NCBI GenBank assembly: GCA_963763325.1
Contig: CAVXOL010000013.1
Coordinates: forward strand, 1-60,439
Length of the DNA stretch: 60,439 nt
Reading direction: 5' to 3'
From: JBBECJ01 sp963763325
GTDB taxonomy: Bacteria > Chloroflexota > Chloroflexia > Thermomicrobiales > CFX8
In this document: positions 20,593 through 28,509 of the stretch, piece by piece
How positions within the stretch are numbered: the first letter of the stretch is position 1
How the letters are laid out: every line of letters starts with the position of its first letter
Position numbers and translations under genes: made by a program
The notes under the pieces: generated by a model
The model's database searches: none
What the model saw: only the letters and a program-made list of their open reading frames with translations
What the model was told of the DNA's origin: nothing

Positions 20593-21481
20593 CTACCGCC
20601 GGTCCATCGCCGGCTCGGCGTACACCTGCCGCGCCCGGACCGACACCGTCTCCCGCTCCGGGTAGCGCAGCGCCGTCAGCATCCCACCGAAGGCGCAGCC
20701 CTGATCGATGTTGATCGTGTTGTTGCGGAACTCCGGAAACGGCGTCGGTGTGTGCCCGTAGACGACCAGCGCCTTGCCGCGATAGTCAGCCGCCCAGTCG
20801 CGTCGGATCGGGAAGCCATAGTCCGACAGTTCGCCGGTCTTCTCGCCAAACCGCGCGAACGAGATCACCTCGCTATCCACCCTGCCGATCATGCGCTCCT
20901 CGATTCCGGCATGCGCGACAACCAGCCGCCCGCCATCCAGGATCTTGTAGGGTGGCGACTCAGCCAGCAGATTCCCGATCTGTCGCCCGACGTGACGTGG
21001 CTCGCCACCCGGCAGGTCGAGCAGCTCCAGCACCGTTTCCTTCAACCCATGATTCAGCCGCACATCGCGCCCCATCAACCAGCGCGCGAACTTGCTGTCA
21101 TGGTTCCCCGGCACATACAACGCCGTCCCAGCCTTGACCGACGCACAGCGCAATCTTCCAGACGCGAATACTCCCCGGCCCCCGATCATTCAGGTCGCCC
21201 AGAAACACCAGCGTCCGATCCTGGAGATGTCGTACAACGCCCGTCTCGCGATCGACCAGATAGCCAAGCTCGTCCAGCAGCTCGCAGAACTCGTCGATGC
21301 AGCCGTGGATGTCGCCGACAATGTCGTAGGGTGGCGGAGTCCGATCGCGCACATGCGGGTTGTGCGCGATCTTGCGGTCGCCGGCAAAGGGCACCCGCAA
21401 CGGCGAAAGCTCCCGCTCGAGGTCAGTATGTGCGTCAGTGACGGTCCCGCTGTCGTCCAATGCGCTATCCCGCGTCGTCAT
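20593..21481 (-). CDS. PPP-family metallophosphatase (PrpE/ApaH-like, frameshifted)
   Basis: A calcineurin-type phosphoesterase of about 295 residues. All metal-ligand motifs are visible: DIVGDIHGC, GDLNDRGP, VPGNHDSKFARW, VVAHAGI and VYGHTPTP. It may hydrolyse dinucleoside polyphosphates or phosphoproteins; PrpE-like is the nearest type I recognise. One indel near 21130 separates the first two motifs from the rest. The ATG at 21481 lies inside the 3' end of the upstream kinase-like gene (overlap 17 bp). It is the last gene of a five-gene minus-strand operon. A short, diverged copy of its 5' part lies at 28158-28240. Confidence 0.82.
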
Positions 21482-22478
21482 CAAAGCCAAACAGATCTGC
21501 CAGAAAGGGAGGTTCCAGATACATCCTACTGCGATCGAGTGTCTCCGTGTTTGAGATGGCCCGCTCGCCACCAGCAGCCGCCTGGACGGCCCACGAGCAC
21601 CACGAGACTGCCCGCAGCGCGATCAATCGCCGCATCTGCACGAGTTGCGCCATGAACGTCTCGCGGTCGGTACATGGTCGAGCGGCGAGATAGGCGTCGA
21701 TAAAGCGACGCTCCTGGTCCAACGTCAACCGGGTGGCCGTCGCCGACCGCCAGAGTGTCGTCGTCGGCAGCAGAAAGTGGGCCAGGTCCTGGACAGCCGG
21801 CGCAACTCGTGCCTTCTCCCAGTCAACCAGTGAGACGAGGCCGTCAGCAGCGACGATGAAGTTGTGCGTGTTCACGTCGTAGTTGACGAGCACGAGGTCC
21901 AGTTCAGCGAACACACTCGCCGCCCGGCTCAGATCGGCTTCGACAACCTCAAACGCCCTCTCCAGCGCCACCCGTGAGGCAGGCGGCGCATCGTCCCACG
22001 CCAGATACGGCATGGCCCACTCACGTGACTCGACCACAATCGACGGCCCGGGTTTCGGGTATTCCTGCAAGCCGTGATCGTCGGGAACCGGCACAGCATG
22101 AATCGCGGCAAGGCAGGCGGCCGCGCCATCAAGGTCGCGTGCATAGTCGAGCGGCCCACCTGGCAGGTACGTCTCGACCAGAAACGGATACGGCAGACCA
22201 GCCGGCTCCGGCGACACCGCCAACAGGCGCGGCGTCCGGCCCGACGACGCCAGCAGTGCCAGCGCCCGTGCCTCATACCGTACCTGCTCCGGCAACGCCA
22301 GCCCGATCTGCGAGCCGGTCACCAGCCGGACAACGGCCACGCCGTCGGCCCCGTCAACCACGTAGTTCAGGCTGTACTCACCACGCGCCAGAAAGCGGAC
22401 CCGAGGATCTTTCGCCAACGGGAGCACGGTCTCCAGTTCACGAAGCAGTCCGGCAGGCTCAATCGTCTCGGCAGCCAT
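21465..22478 (-). CDS. Aminoglycoside phosphotransferase-like kinase
   Basis: A 337-residue APH/choline-kinase-fold protein. Near residue 200 LVNYDVNTHNFIV stands where HGDLxxxN is expected: the catalytic Asp and the following Asn are kept but His-Gly is replaced by Asn-Tyr. LVDWEKARVAPAVQDLAHFL supplies the metal-binding DxE-type segment. The natural substrate could be a small molecule or sugar rather than an antibiotic. GAAGGAGATCG precedes the ATG at 22478, which overlaps the end of the peroxiredoxin-like gene by 20 bp. Part of the redox/glycosyltransferase operon. Confidence 0.8.
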   Translation of the reverse strand: MAAETIEPAGLLRELETVLPLAKDPRVRFLARGEYSLNYVVDGADGVAVVRLVTGSQIGLALPEQVRYEARALALLASSGRTPRLLAVSPEPAGLPYPFLVETYLPGGPLDYARDLDGAAACLAAIHAVPVPDDHGLQEYPKPGPSIVVESREWAMPYLAWDDAPPASRVALERAFEVVEADLSRAASVFAELDLVLVNYDVNTHNFIVAADGLVSLVDWEKARVAPAVQDLAHFLLPTTTLWRSATATRLTLDQERRFIDAYLAARPCTDRETFMAQLVQMRRLIALRAVSWCSWAVQAAAGGERAISNTETLDRSRMYLEPPFLADLFGFDDDAG

Positions 22479-22974
22479 CGATCTCCTTCAGAATCGTGTC
22501 GATACCTGGCCGGTCAGCCGGTTCCCGGCTGCGGTAGACCCAGCAGGGCACACCATCCGACGCTAGCAGCACGTCGCCGCCGAGTTGGTACATGTCGGCC
22601 TTACTGCGGCCCGGAAACCTCCCACGCAGGGCGTTCTTGACGTAATACCGAATCGTTCGCGGCCGCCAGATGCTGCCGATTCCACGCCGTTCGATCCCGA
22701 ACGCGCGGTACGCCTCCCGGCGCGGATCGCGCAGGATGGGAAAAGGGACCGATTCCCGCATCCGGTACGCAGCCACACGCTCCACTGGCTCGAACGTCAC
22801 CGCGAACACGCGCACGCCACGGGCCGCCAGGTCTGCCTCCCGCTCACGCAACTGCGCGAGGTGCTCCAGGCACGGCAGTCAGCCCAGCCAGCGCAGGAAG
22901 ACGAGCAGCACCGGCGCCCCGCGCCAGTCACTCGTCGAAACCTCATCACCGTCCTCATCCTGAAAGTGCAGCAC
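22459..22974 (-). CDS. Peroxiredoxin-like protein with in-frame UGA (candidate selenoprotein)
   Basis: Read through one TGA, this is an uninterrupted 171-residue thioredoxin-fold protein of the AhpC/TSA_2-PRXL2 type: VLHFQDEDGDEVSTSDWRG, APVLLVFLRWLGU, LPCLEHLAQLRERE, VRVFAVTFEP, FPILRDPRREAYRAFGI. The TGA (22879-22881) is codon 32, exactly the first position of the redox motif (C/U)xxC; the second Cys is codon 35. No frame change is needed on either side. A 7-bp hairpin CUCGCGC-AGUU-GCGUGAG starts 18 nt after the TGA. PRXL2/SelU relatives are known to carry Sec at this site in some eukaryotes. The start is a GTG at 22974 coupled to the preceding glycosyltransferase. The alternative is a TGC-to-TGA error or nonsense mutation; the second case at 25400 argues against that. 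Confidence 0.72.
22836..22881 (-). promoter_or_regulatory. Candidate UGA/SECIS element in peroxiredoxin-like gene
   Basis: On the mRNA strand: UGA, 18 nt, then CUCGCGC, loop AGUU, GCGUGAG (one G-U pair). The loop begins 25 nt after the UGA and has G-U at its second and third positions, within the distance and loop rule known for bacterial SECIS elements. Confidence 0.55.
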
Positions 22975-22980
22975 AACCCG

Positions 22981-23679
22981 TCATTCTTTCGCGACGCCGT
23001 ACCACCGCGACAGACGGGTCGCCGGTACTCGGCAGACATACAGCGCCTGCAATCCACTCATCAACGCCAGCGTCCGAAAGACGCCGCCCTCCTCGAATCG
23101 CCGCGCGGACGTCACGACCGACGCCGGTAGCAACTGCAACTTCCCCAGCCTGCGCAGGCGGCGCGAGAGATCGACGTCCTCCATCAACAATGCCTCCCGG
23201 TAGCCGCCAATCCGCTCGAAGTCAGCCCTCCGGACAGCAATCGCCTGGTCACCGAAGAACGTGCGCTGGAGCGGGATGCGAACCCGGCTGGCCAGCGGGA
23301 CAAGCGCGTAGGGCCAGTCGTCACGGTCAAGTCGTAGCCGGAACGCCGTCGCGCTGGTCCGTGCGTCGACCAACGCCTCGGTGATCAGCGCGTAGGCATT
23401 GTGCGGCAGCAAGGTGTCGGCATGCAGGAACAGCAACACACCGCCTGTTGCCAGTTTGGCGCCGCCATTCATGCCGCCACCGCGCCCACGCGGCACGGCA
23501 ACGACGCGCACCCCGGCATGCGACGCCGCAATCTCGCGCGTGCCGTCGCGGCTACCTGAATCGGCGACGATGATCTCCCAGGCGCCAGGCAACGTCTCGA
23601 ACTGCCGCAGGGCTGCGCCAATCGTGCCGGCTTCGTCCAATGTTGGAATGATCACCGAAACACGTGTCAGATCGCTCAT
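22981..23679 (-). CDS. Family 2 glycosyltransferase, TIGR04283 type
   Basis: About 232 residues of GT-A fold. SVIIPTLDEAGTIGAAL is the GT2 N-terminus, IIVADSGSRDGT the nucleotide site, FLHADTLLP the DxD-like metal site, and FFGDQAIAVRR followed by GGYREALLMEDVDLSRRLRR is characteristic of the TIGR04283 family annotated with arsenosugar biosynthesis. The ATG at 23679 overlaps the preceding stop (ATGA). Its stop at 22981 is directly followed in the same frame by the peroxiredoxin-like gene. The sister family TIGR04282 is encoded at 26009 in the divergent operon. No arsM or arsS is seen here, so the arsenosugar label is only a family name. Confidence 0.85.
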   Translation of the reverse strand: MSDLTRVSVIIPTLDEAGTIGAALRQFETLPGAWEIIVADSGSRDGTREIAASHAGVRVVAVPRGRGGGMNGGAKLATGGVLLFLHADTLLPHNAYALITEALVDARTSATAFRLRLDRDDWPYALVPLASRVRIPLQRTFFGDQAIAVRRADFERIGGYREALLMEDVDLSRRLRRLGKLQLLPASVVTSARRFEEGGVFRTLALMSGLQALYVCRVPATRLSRWYGVAKE

Positions 23680-24011
23680 GCCCTGATGCTGTGCGCAGGT
23701 TCTCCGCCACGAGCTCGCCCAATCGCCGCCAGCAACGTCTCGCGTTCCGGCACAATTCCCTGCGTCACGACTCGTCCATTGACGGTCAGGATCGGCGCGT
23801 GCCAACCACCACGCCAGATCGGTCGCCAGAACCACAGCATCCACGGACGAACAGTCAGACGCACGTTAGGATCTGCCAGATCCTCGACCACCCGACGCGC
23901 AACGCTGATCGTCAGATCGCACTCCTCGCAATAGCGATGCGGAATCGTGACGAATCCCTGCCGGCCTGTGATTCGGTAGACGACGATCTCGACACTGGAC
24001 GATCTCTGCAA
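23676..24011 (-). CDS. Thioredoxin-like protein with CxxC
   Basis: A 111-residue protein with YCEECDLT (CxxC, about residue 28) and a cis-Pro-like tail WHAPILTVNGRVVTQGIVPE, the general plan of glutaredoxin/thioredoxin-fold mini-redoxins. First gene of the minus-strand operon. The likely start is a TTG at 24011 preceded by GGGGGAA. It resembles the small redoxin at 24166 in its C-terminal half. Possible partner (reductant) of the peroxiredoxin-like protein; inferred. Confidence 0.65.
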   Translation of the reverse strand: MQRSSSVEIVVYRITGRQGFVTIPHRYCEECDLTISVARRVVEDLADPNVRLTVRPWMLWFWRPIWRGGWHAPILTVNGRVVTQGIVPERETLLAAIGRARGGEPAHSIRA

Positions 24012-24165
24012 GCATTCCCCCGGACTGTCGGCAACAATGACACCACGTCGATCATAGCAGCACCATTTCCTGCCTGACGGTAAGCCCGGTTACAGTGCTG
24101 GTGAGCGAGTGAGCGCATGCTGGATGCGACGTAACGTACGATAGCTGGCGATATGGATACCATCG

Positions 24166-24411
24166 ATGACAACCTTGACGATCTATGTTCTTGCAGATTG
24201 TCCCGGCTGCGAACGGGCACGACAGACAGCCAGTGCCGTTCGCCAGCGGCTACCGGAGATACAGGTCGAGGTCGTCGATCTCGAAAGTGAACGATCCCCG
24301 GATGGAGTCTTCGGAGTCCCCGCCTACGCGATCGACGGCAAGGTCGTGTCGCACGGCAACCCGCGACTGGAAACGCTGCTGGAGCGACTCTCCCTCCAGG
24401 CAGGAGCATGA
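24166..24411 (+). CDS. Glutaredoxin-like small redox protein
   Basis: 81 residues: TLTIYVLADCPGCERARQTA gives the beta-strand plus CPGC active site; VFGVPAYAIDGKVVSHGNP gives the cis-Pro loop. This is the complete mini-thioredoxin plan. It opens the plus-strand operon, diverging from the CxxC protein at 24011, and its stop is 1 base before the Crp/Fnr start. Probably a thiol reductant for neighbouring redox enzymes. Confidence 0.75.
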   Translation: MTTLTIYVLADCPGCERARQTASAVRQRLPEIQVEVVDLESERSPDGVFGVPAYAIDGKVVSHGNPRLETLLERLSLQAGA

Positions 24412-24412
24412 C

Positions 24413-25111
24413 ATGGCACAGTTGAAGCCATCTCCCACCAGCAAGCGTGACTACCTCCAGATGGTCGACATCTTTCAGGATCTCGCGCCAGCCGACATGG
24501 CGCACCTGGAAGAGGTCACGGCAATGGTGACCTGCGAGCGTGGACGAATCTTCTACAACCCCGACGAATCCGCCGAGGTGCTTTTCATCCTCAAGCGAGG
24601 CGAGGTCGGAATCTCGCGAATGTCGCCCGACGGCCGGAAGTTGATGATCGACACGCTTCGCGCTGGCGCGATCTTCGGCGAGATGTCGATCGTCGGCCAG
24701 CGCATGCATCAGAACGAGGCCGAAGCGCTCACTGAATGCCTGATCTGCGTGATGAGCAGGCTGGATGTCGAAGAGTTACTCCTCTCCGATCCGCGCGTCG
24801 CTATCCGGCTGATGCAGACGCTCTCAGAGCGCCTCTCACGAGCCGAGGAGCGGCTCGAAGAGATGGCTTTCAAGGGAGTGCCATCGCGCCTGGCGTCGCT
24901 CCTGCTCCGGCTGGCGGACAACTCCGACTGGCGCGGTCGGCCGATTCTGGCCGGGCTGACCCATCAGCAACTGGCCGAGTTGGCCGGGACAACCCGTGAG
25001 ACAATCACACTGACACTCAACACCTTTAAGACGAACGGCCTGATCGAGATCGCCCGCAAGCGAATCACGCTGCTCGATCGCGACAACCTCCAACAGATTG
25101 CCGACAGCTGA
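24413..25111 (+). CDS. Crp/Fnr family transcriptional regulator
   Basis: 232 residues. An N-terminal cyclic-nucleotide-binding fold (IFYNPDESAEVLFILKRGEV, GAIFGEMSIVGQR) is joined by a long helix to a winged HTH (LTHQQLAELAGTTRETITLT, LNTFKTNGLIEIARKRI). No Fnr-type cysteine cluster is present in the N-terminus, so it is not an iron-sulfur oxygen sensor. AGGAGC lies before the ATG at 24413. Probably regulates the divergent redox operons around it. Confidence 0.87.
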   Translation: MAQLKPSPTSKRDYLQMVDIFQDLAPADMAHLEEVTAMVTCERGRIFYNPDESAEVLFILKRGEVGISRMSPDGRKLMIDTLRAGAIFGEMSIVGQRMHQNEAEALTECLICVMSRLDVEELLLSDPRVAIRLMQTLSERLSRAEERLEEMAFKGVPSRLASLLLRLADNSDWRGRPILAGLTHQQLAELAGTTRETITLTLNTFKTNGLIEIARKRITLLDRDNLQQIADS

Positions 25112-25206
25112 CCGGCTGGCCAAACCGCACGGCTACAATGTGCACACGATGTCTACAACATTGCTTCAGGTAACACGACGCGTGGATAGATGATGAGGTA
25201 AACACT

Positions 25207-25946
25207 ATGGAGAGTTACAACTACGCGACGTTCCCGACCCAGGACGATGTTGACTATTTCAGTGCCTTCTGGGAGTTGCTCAAGCCTGGCGAACGCGCGC
25301 CCGATGTCTCGCTGCACGACCTCGCCAGCGACTCGCAGATCCCGCTGAGCGACGATCACCCGCAACGGGTTGACCGTCATCGAGCTTGGCTCGCTGACCT
25401 GACCCTACTGCGGGATGGCGTCGCCATCCATGGACGCGATTCTGGAGGACTTCCAGGATCCGTGGCGTCCAGTCCGTCTTTCTCTACGTCCGCGAGGCGC
25501 ACCCCGGCGAGTATTACCCGCACCACGACACGTTCGAGCGCAAGCTCGCCCACGCCCGCGAGATGCAGCGCGTCTTCGAGATGCAGCGGCCGATCCTCGT
25601 CGATGATCTGACCGGGACCGCCCACCGTGCCTTCGGTGGCCTCCCGAACATGACCTACATCGTCAACAGCGCCCACACGATCGTCTTCCGCTCCGACTGG
25701 ACCGACCCGCCAACCATCCGCTTCGCCCTCGACTACCTGCTCGACACCCAGGAGCGCCGCCGCAACGGCGCGAAGCTGGCACCGTTCTACGCCGAGATCC
25801 TGGGCTTCCGCGAGCGGGATGAGGCGGCCTTCGATCGCGCACTGGAGCGCAACGGCCCGAAGGCCGTCACCGAGATGCAGGCCGCCCGCGAACTCTGGGC
25901 GCGCGGCGAGCACATCGCCGGCGTCCAGCGGCGAAGAGAGACATGA
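25207..25946 (+). CDS. Iodothyronine-deiodinase-like redoxin with in-frame UGA (candidate selenoprotein; frameshifted)
   Basis: About 245 residues once two one-base insertions (about 25354 and 25460) are allowed for. Between them the frame reads RNGLTVIELGSLTU, then PYCGMASPSMDAILEDFQD, with TGA at 25400-25402 in place of the first Cys. The next segment VQSVFLYVREAHPGEYYPHH matches the deiodinase YIEEAHxxDGW region, and GSxTUP is the classic deiodinase Sec motif. The tail includes NMTYIVNSAHTIVFRSDW and ends RRRET. A perfect hairpin GGAUGGC-GUC-GCCAUCC begins 10 nt after the TGA, with the GUC loop 17 nt away. Without Sec the protein would stop at residue ~65. It is probably a thiol/selenol reductase; deiodination is not implied. 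Codon-level alternatives are error or pseudogene. Confidence 0.72.
25400..25429 (+). promoter_or_regulatory. Candidate UGA/SECIS element in deiodinase-like gene
   Basis: UGA at 25400-25402, 10 nt spacer, then GGAUGGC (25413-25419), loop GUC, GCCAUCC (25423-25429). The stem is 7 perfect bp, the loop begins with GU and its distance to UGA (17 nt) equals that of the Escherichia coli fdhF SECIS within a base or two. Confidence 0.62.
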
Positions 25947-26008
25947 CGCAGTTCGTGCGACGCCGCCAGTCGTCTTGCGTCACTGCACCTGCGTGACGGA
26001 GGCTGACA

Positions 26009-26860
26009 ATGTCGCGACCACCAGGGCGAGCTGTCGTCGTGATGGGGAAGGTACCAACCTCCGGCACGGTCAAGACCCGACTCGTGCCACCACTCAATCC
26101 GCAGCAGGCGGCACGACTCTACGGAGCCTTTCTACACGACACGCTGGTGACAGCACTCGCAGTCCCGGCCGCCCACGTTATCCTGTTCCATCCACCGGAC
26201 GACGACCAGGCTGCCCTGCACGACATCGTCCCAGTTGGCGTAGCCTGTGTCGAGGACACCGGTACGAATCTGGGTGACAGCATGCAGCAGGCGTTCCGCC
26301 ACTGCTTCAATCACAGCGCGACCAGTGTCGTCCTGATCGGATCCGATCTGCCAACCCTCCCCACCCAGATCGTCGAGACAGCCTTTACCCACCTGGACGA
26401 CTCAGCCAACGATGTCGTCCTGGGGCCGTCGCTGGACGGCGGCTACTACCTGATCGGCCTGCGCACTGACCAGCCGGCCTTGTTCGAGGGCATGGTCTGG
26501 AGCACCAGTCGCGTCCTGGAGCAAACGCTCGATCGAGCGCGACGAGCCGGTCTACACACCGCCCTCCTGGAACCCTGGCGTGACATTGACCGTCCATCTG
26601 ACCTCGAAGCGTTAGTAGAGGAGCTGGCGCACAACCCCAGACTGACGGCTCCCGCAACCCGTCGCGTCCTCGCGGCAATCTGGCCGGCTGTCGCATCGAA
26701 CGCACGATCCCAACTGACGCCTCCCGCAGTCAGGCCAAAATCCTTACGCATCCATTACGCATCGTGGGGTGCCTTACAGACGGCTCTCCTGTGCCTGCAT
26801 ACGGTGAAGCCACCCGATTGCGGGATTGCCGAACGGCTGAGGAGGATGCCAGATGCATGA
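26009..26860 (+). CDS. Glycosyltransferase, TIGR04282/DUF2064 type
   Basis: 283 residues. Recognisable parts: VVVMGKVPTSGTVKTRLVPP (nucleotide loop), GTNLGDSMQQAF, VVLIGSDLPTLP (DxP metal site) and VVLGPSLDGGYYLIGLR. This is the TIGR04282 arsenosugar-type glycosyltransferase family, which usually occurs beside TIGR04283 genes, as here. GACGGAGG precedes the ATG. The last ~50 residues are not conserved. It overlaps the following lipoprotein gene by 8 bp. The acceptor is unknown. Confidence 0.83.
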   Translation: MSRPPGRAVVVMGKVPTSGTVKTRLVPPLNPQQAARLYGAFLHDTLVTALAVPAAHVILFHPPDDDQAALHDIVPVGVACVEDTGTNLGDSMQQAFRHCFNHSATSVVLIGSDLPTLPTQIVETAFTHLDDSANDVVLGPSLDGGYYLIGLRTDQPALFEGMVWSTSRVLEQTLDRARRAGLHTALLEPWRDIDRPSDLEALVEELAHNPRLTAPATRRVLAAIWPAVASNARSQLTPPAVRPKSLRIHYASWGALQTALLCLHTVKPPDCGIAERLRRMPDA

Positions 26861-28076
26861 CACACGAGTGACGCGACGACGAGTGCTTCAACTCGGCGCA
26901 GGCATGGCGGCAACGCTCCTGCTGGCCGCCTGTGGTGATGACGATGACGACGACGACGATACTGGAGGTAGCGGCAGCGCTCAACCAACCGCCACGACGG
27001 CAGCCGTAGCAACGCCAACGACACAAACCAGCGCATCGACCACCACGATGGAACCCGCCAGTTCGCCAATGGCGGACTCCGCATCGCCAATGGCAGGCGA
27101 CGGCATGGGCGACATCCTCGTCGGCGATGTGCTGGACTACAGCCTCGAAGCCGACGGCTGGGATGGTCCGTTCGGCTGGGTCGAGTTGAAGCTCCACAAG
27201 GGCTACTTCGATGGTGAGGATGTCTGGTACATCCGAACCGACGCATCCGACCAGATGTTCGCCAGCGAGGCCGGTCTCGTCTACGTACCGCTGCTCGCCA
27301 ATGCGCTGCAGGCCGAAGGCAGCTACGCGAAATACTATTCAATCGGCGGCGACGGGATGGAGCACAGCGCCGTCATCACAACCGTCCCGACCCGCGACGA
27401 CTTCACCTCCGCCTTCCGCGTCTACAACGTCACAACGACTGGCGACGCGATGGCATTGACCTCCGAAGCTGCCATCATCGAGGCCGAAACTGCCGGGACG
27501 GTCGAGATCGAAGAGACGGATATCATCGTCAACTACCCACTCGTTGCCTGGCCGGGCGGCTCGCTGCCCGTCGATCCAGAACTGCTGGAGCCACTCGGGG
27601 CGGGGCCACTCGTCCAGGAGATCGACGCCACCGGCGGGACGGTGCGCTTCAAGCTGCACCAATGCTTCCCCGGCAGCCGCTACATCGTCACCGACACATC
27701 CGCCGTGCCGATGGCGCCGATGATGGGCATCGTCGGCTCTGCTCCGACCCAACTCCTCAAGGATGCCGGGGCAACCGCGCCGATCACGATCTTCCTCAAC
27801 GGGCTGTCGGGACCAGGTGTGATGGGATTCCAGCCGGCCGTCTTCAATACGAGTGCCGGCGATCCGGCCTGGAGTCCGTTCTGGGACCACTACGCCGTCG
27901 AGTGGGTAGATCCGGCTGCGGCAGTCGTCGTCCGCTCACAGGCAGAACTGGACGAACTCGTCGATGCCGGCGACCTGATCCGCTACAACGGCCTGCCCGA
28001 CACTCACCCGAACGGCTTCGTCGTCAATTGTCCGTCACCAATTCTGGCCGAGAATACCTACACGGGTGACGCGTAG
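26853..28076 (+). CDS. Tat-type lipoprotein of unknown function
   Basis: 407 residues. The N-terminus TRRRVLQLGAGMAATLLLAACG combines an arginine-rich Tat-like start with a lipobox (LAAC), so the mature protein should be lipid-anchored outside the membrane. Next comes a run of eight Asp and a Thr/Ser/Pro-rich linker of about 70 residues, then a ~300-residue globular domain (VWYIRTDASDQMFASEAGLV, HQCFPGSRYIVTDTSAVP) that I recognise only as conserved in related bacteria. Overlapping start suggests it belongs to the redox/glycosyltransferase operon. Confidence 0.7.
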   Translation: MHDTRVTRRRVLQLGAGMAATLLLAACGDDDDDDDDTGGSGSAQPTATTAAVATPTTQTSASTTTMEPASSPMADSASPMAGDGMGDILVGDVLDYSLEADGWDGPFGWVELKLHKGYFDGEDVWYIRTDASDQMFASEAGLVYVPLLANALQAEGSYAKYYSIGGDGMEHSAVITTVPTRDDFTSAFRVYNVTTTGDAMALTSEAAIIEAETAGTVEIEETDIIVNYPLVAWPGGSLPVDPELLEPLGAGPLVQEIDATGGTVRFKLHQCFPGSRYIVTDTSAVPMAPMMGIVGSAPTQLLKDAGATAPITIFLNGLSGPGVMGFQPAVFNTSAGDPAWSPFWDHYAVEWVDPAAAVVVRSQAELDELVDAGDLIRYNGLPDTHPNGFVVNCPSPILAENTYTGDA

Positions 28077-28095
28077 TCTTAGTTTCCGGTGCGAA

Positions 28096-28148
28096 TATTC
28101 CGCTGGTCGTGCGATGGTCTCGTATGACCAGCGGAGTATCCGCGTGTG
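28096..28148. terminator. Hairpin after lipoprotein gene
   Basis: TATTCCGCTGGTC (28096-28108) pairs with GACCAGCGGAGTA (28136-28148) with one G-U-type mismatch and a 27-base loop; 20 bases after the lipoprotein stop. Confidence 0.55.
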
Positions 28149-28157
28149 AGCGGGTTT

Positions 28158-28240
28158 CACCTCGCTCGTCCAGCAGCTCGCAGCATTCATCGATACAGCC
28201 ATGAATATCGCCGACGATGTCATACGGCGGCGTCTGAACG
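28158..28240 (-). pseudogene. Fragment of metallophosphatase gene
   Basis: Reads TPPYDIVGDIHGCIDECCEL followed by LDERGE on the minus strand, nearly the same as the N-terminal metal motif of the phosphatase at 20593-21481. Only ~27 codons of similarity remain, with no second motif; the flanks are unrelated. DNA similarity to 21240-21330 is also plain. A detached remnant of a duplicated gene. Confidence 0.7.
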
Positions 28241-28509
28241 CGCACCGCGGCAGGGCATCCAGGCGGCAATCACGCTACCTCGTACTGCGAGGACGCCTGG
28301 TGTCACGGGACTCCCGGCCTGGTCCGGCCATCACCCGGGTGCCATTCCGCATGAGTTACGCCAGATATCCGCTCAGGACACCAGCGCGGCACTTCTGCAA
28401 TGGAGTTGTAACAGGTGCGCCGATCATAATGTTGCCGTTGATACCCCCTGAACCCCAGAGTAGTAGCAAGAGCATCGCATTGCGTCCGCCGAACGGCGAG
28501 GAGTACTCC

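Noticed and set aside
22981..22983. TGA at the end of the TIGR04283 glycosyltransferase as a further Sec codon fusing it to the peroxiredoxin
   Set aside because: It lies between two complete families and no Cys is expected there; an ordinary stop with coupled start is simpler.
22981..26860. Calling the island an arsenosugar biosynthesis locus
   Set aside because: Only the family names of the two glycosyltransferases point there; no arsenite methyltransferase or ArsS radical-SAM gene is present.
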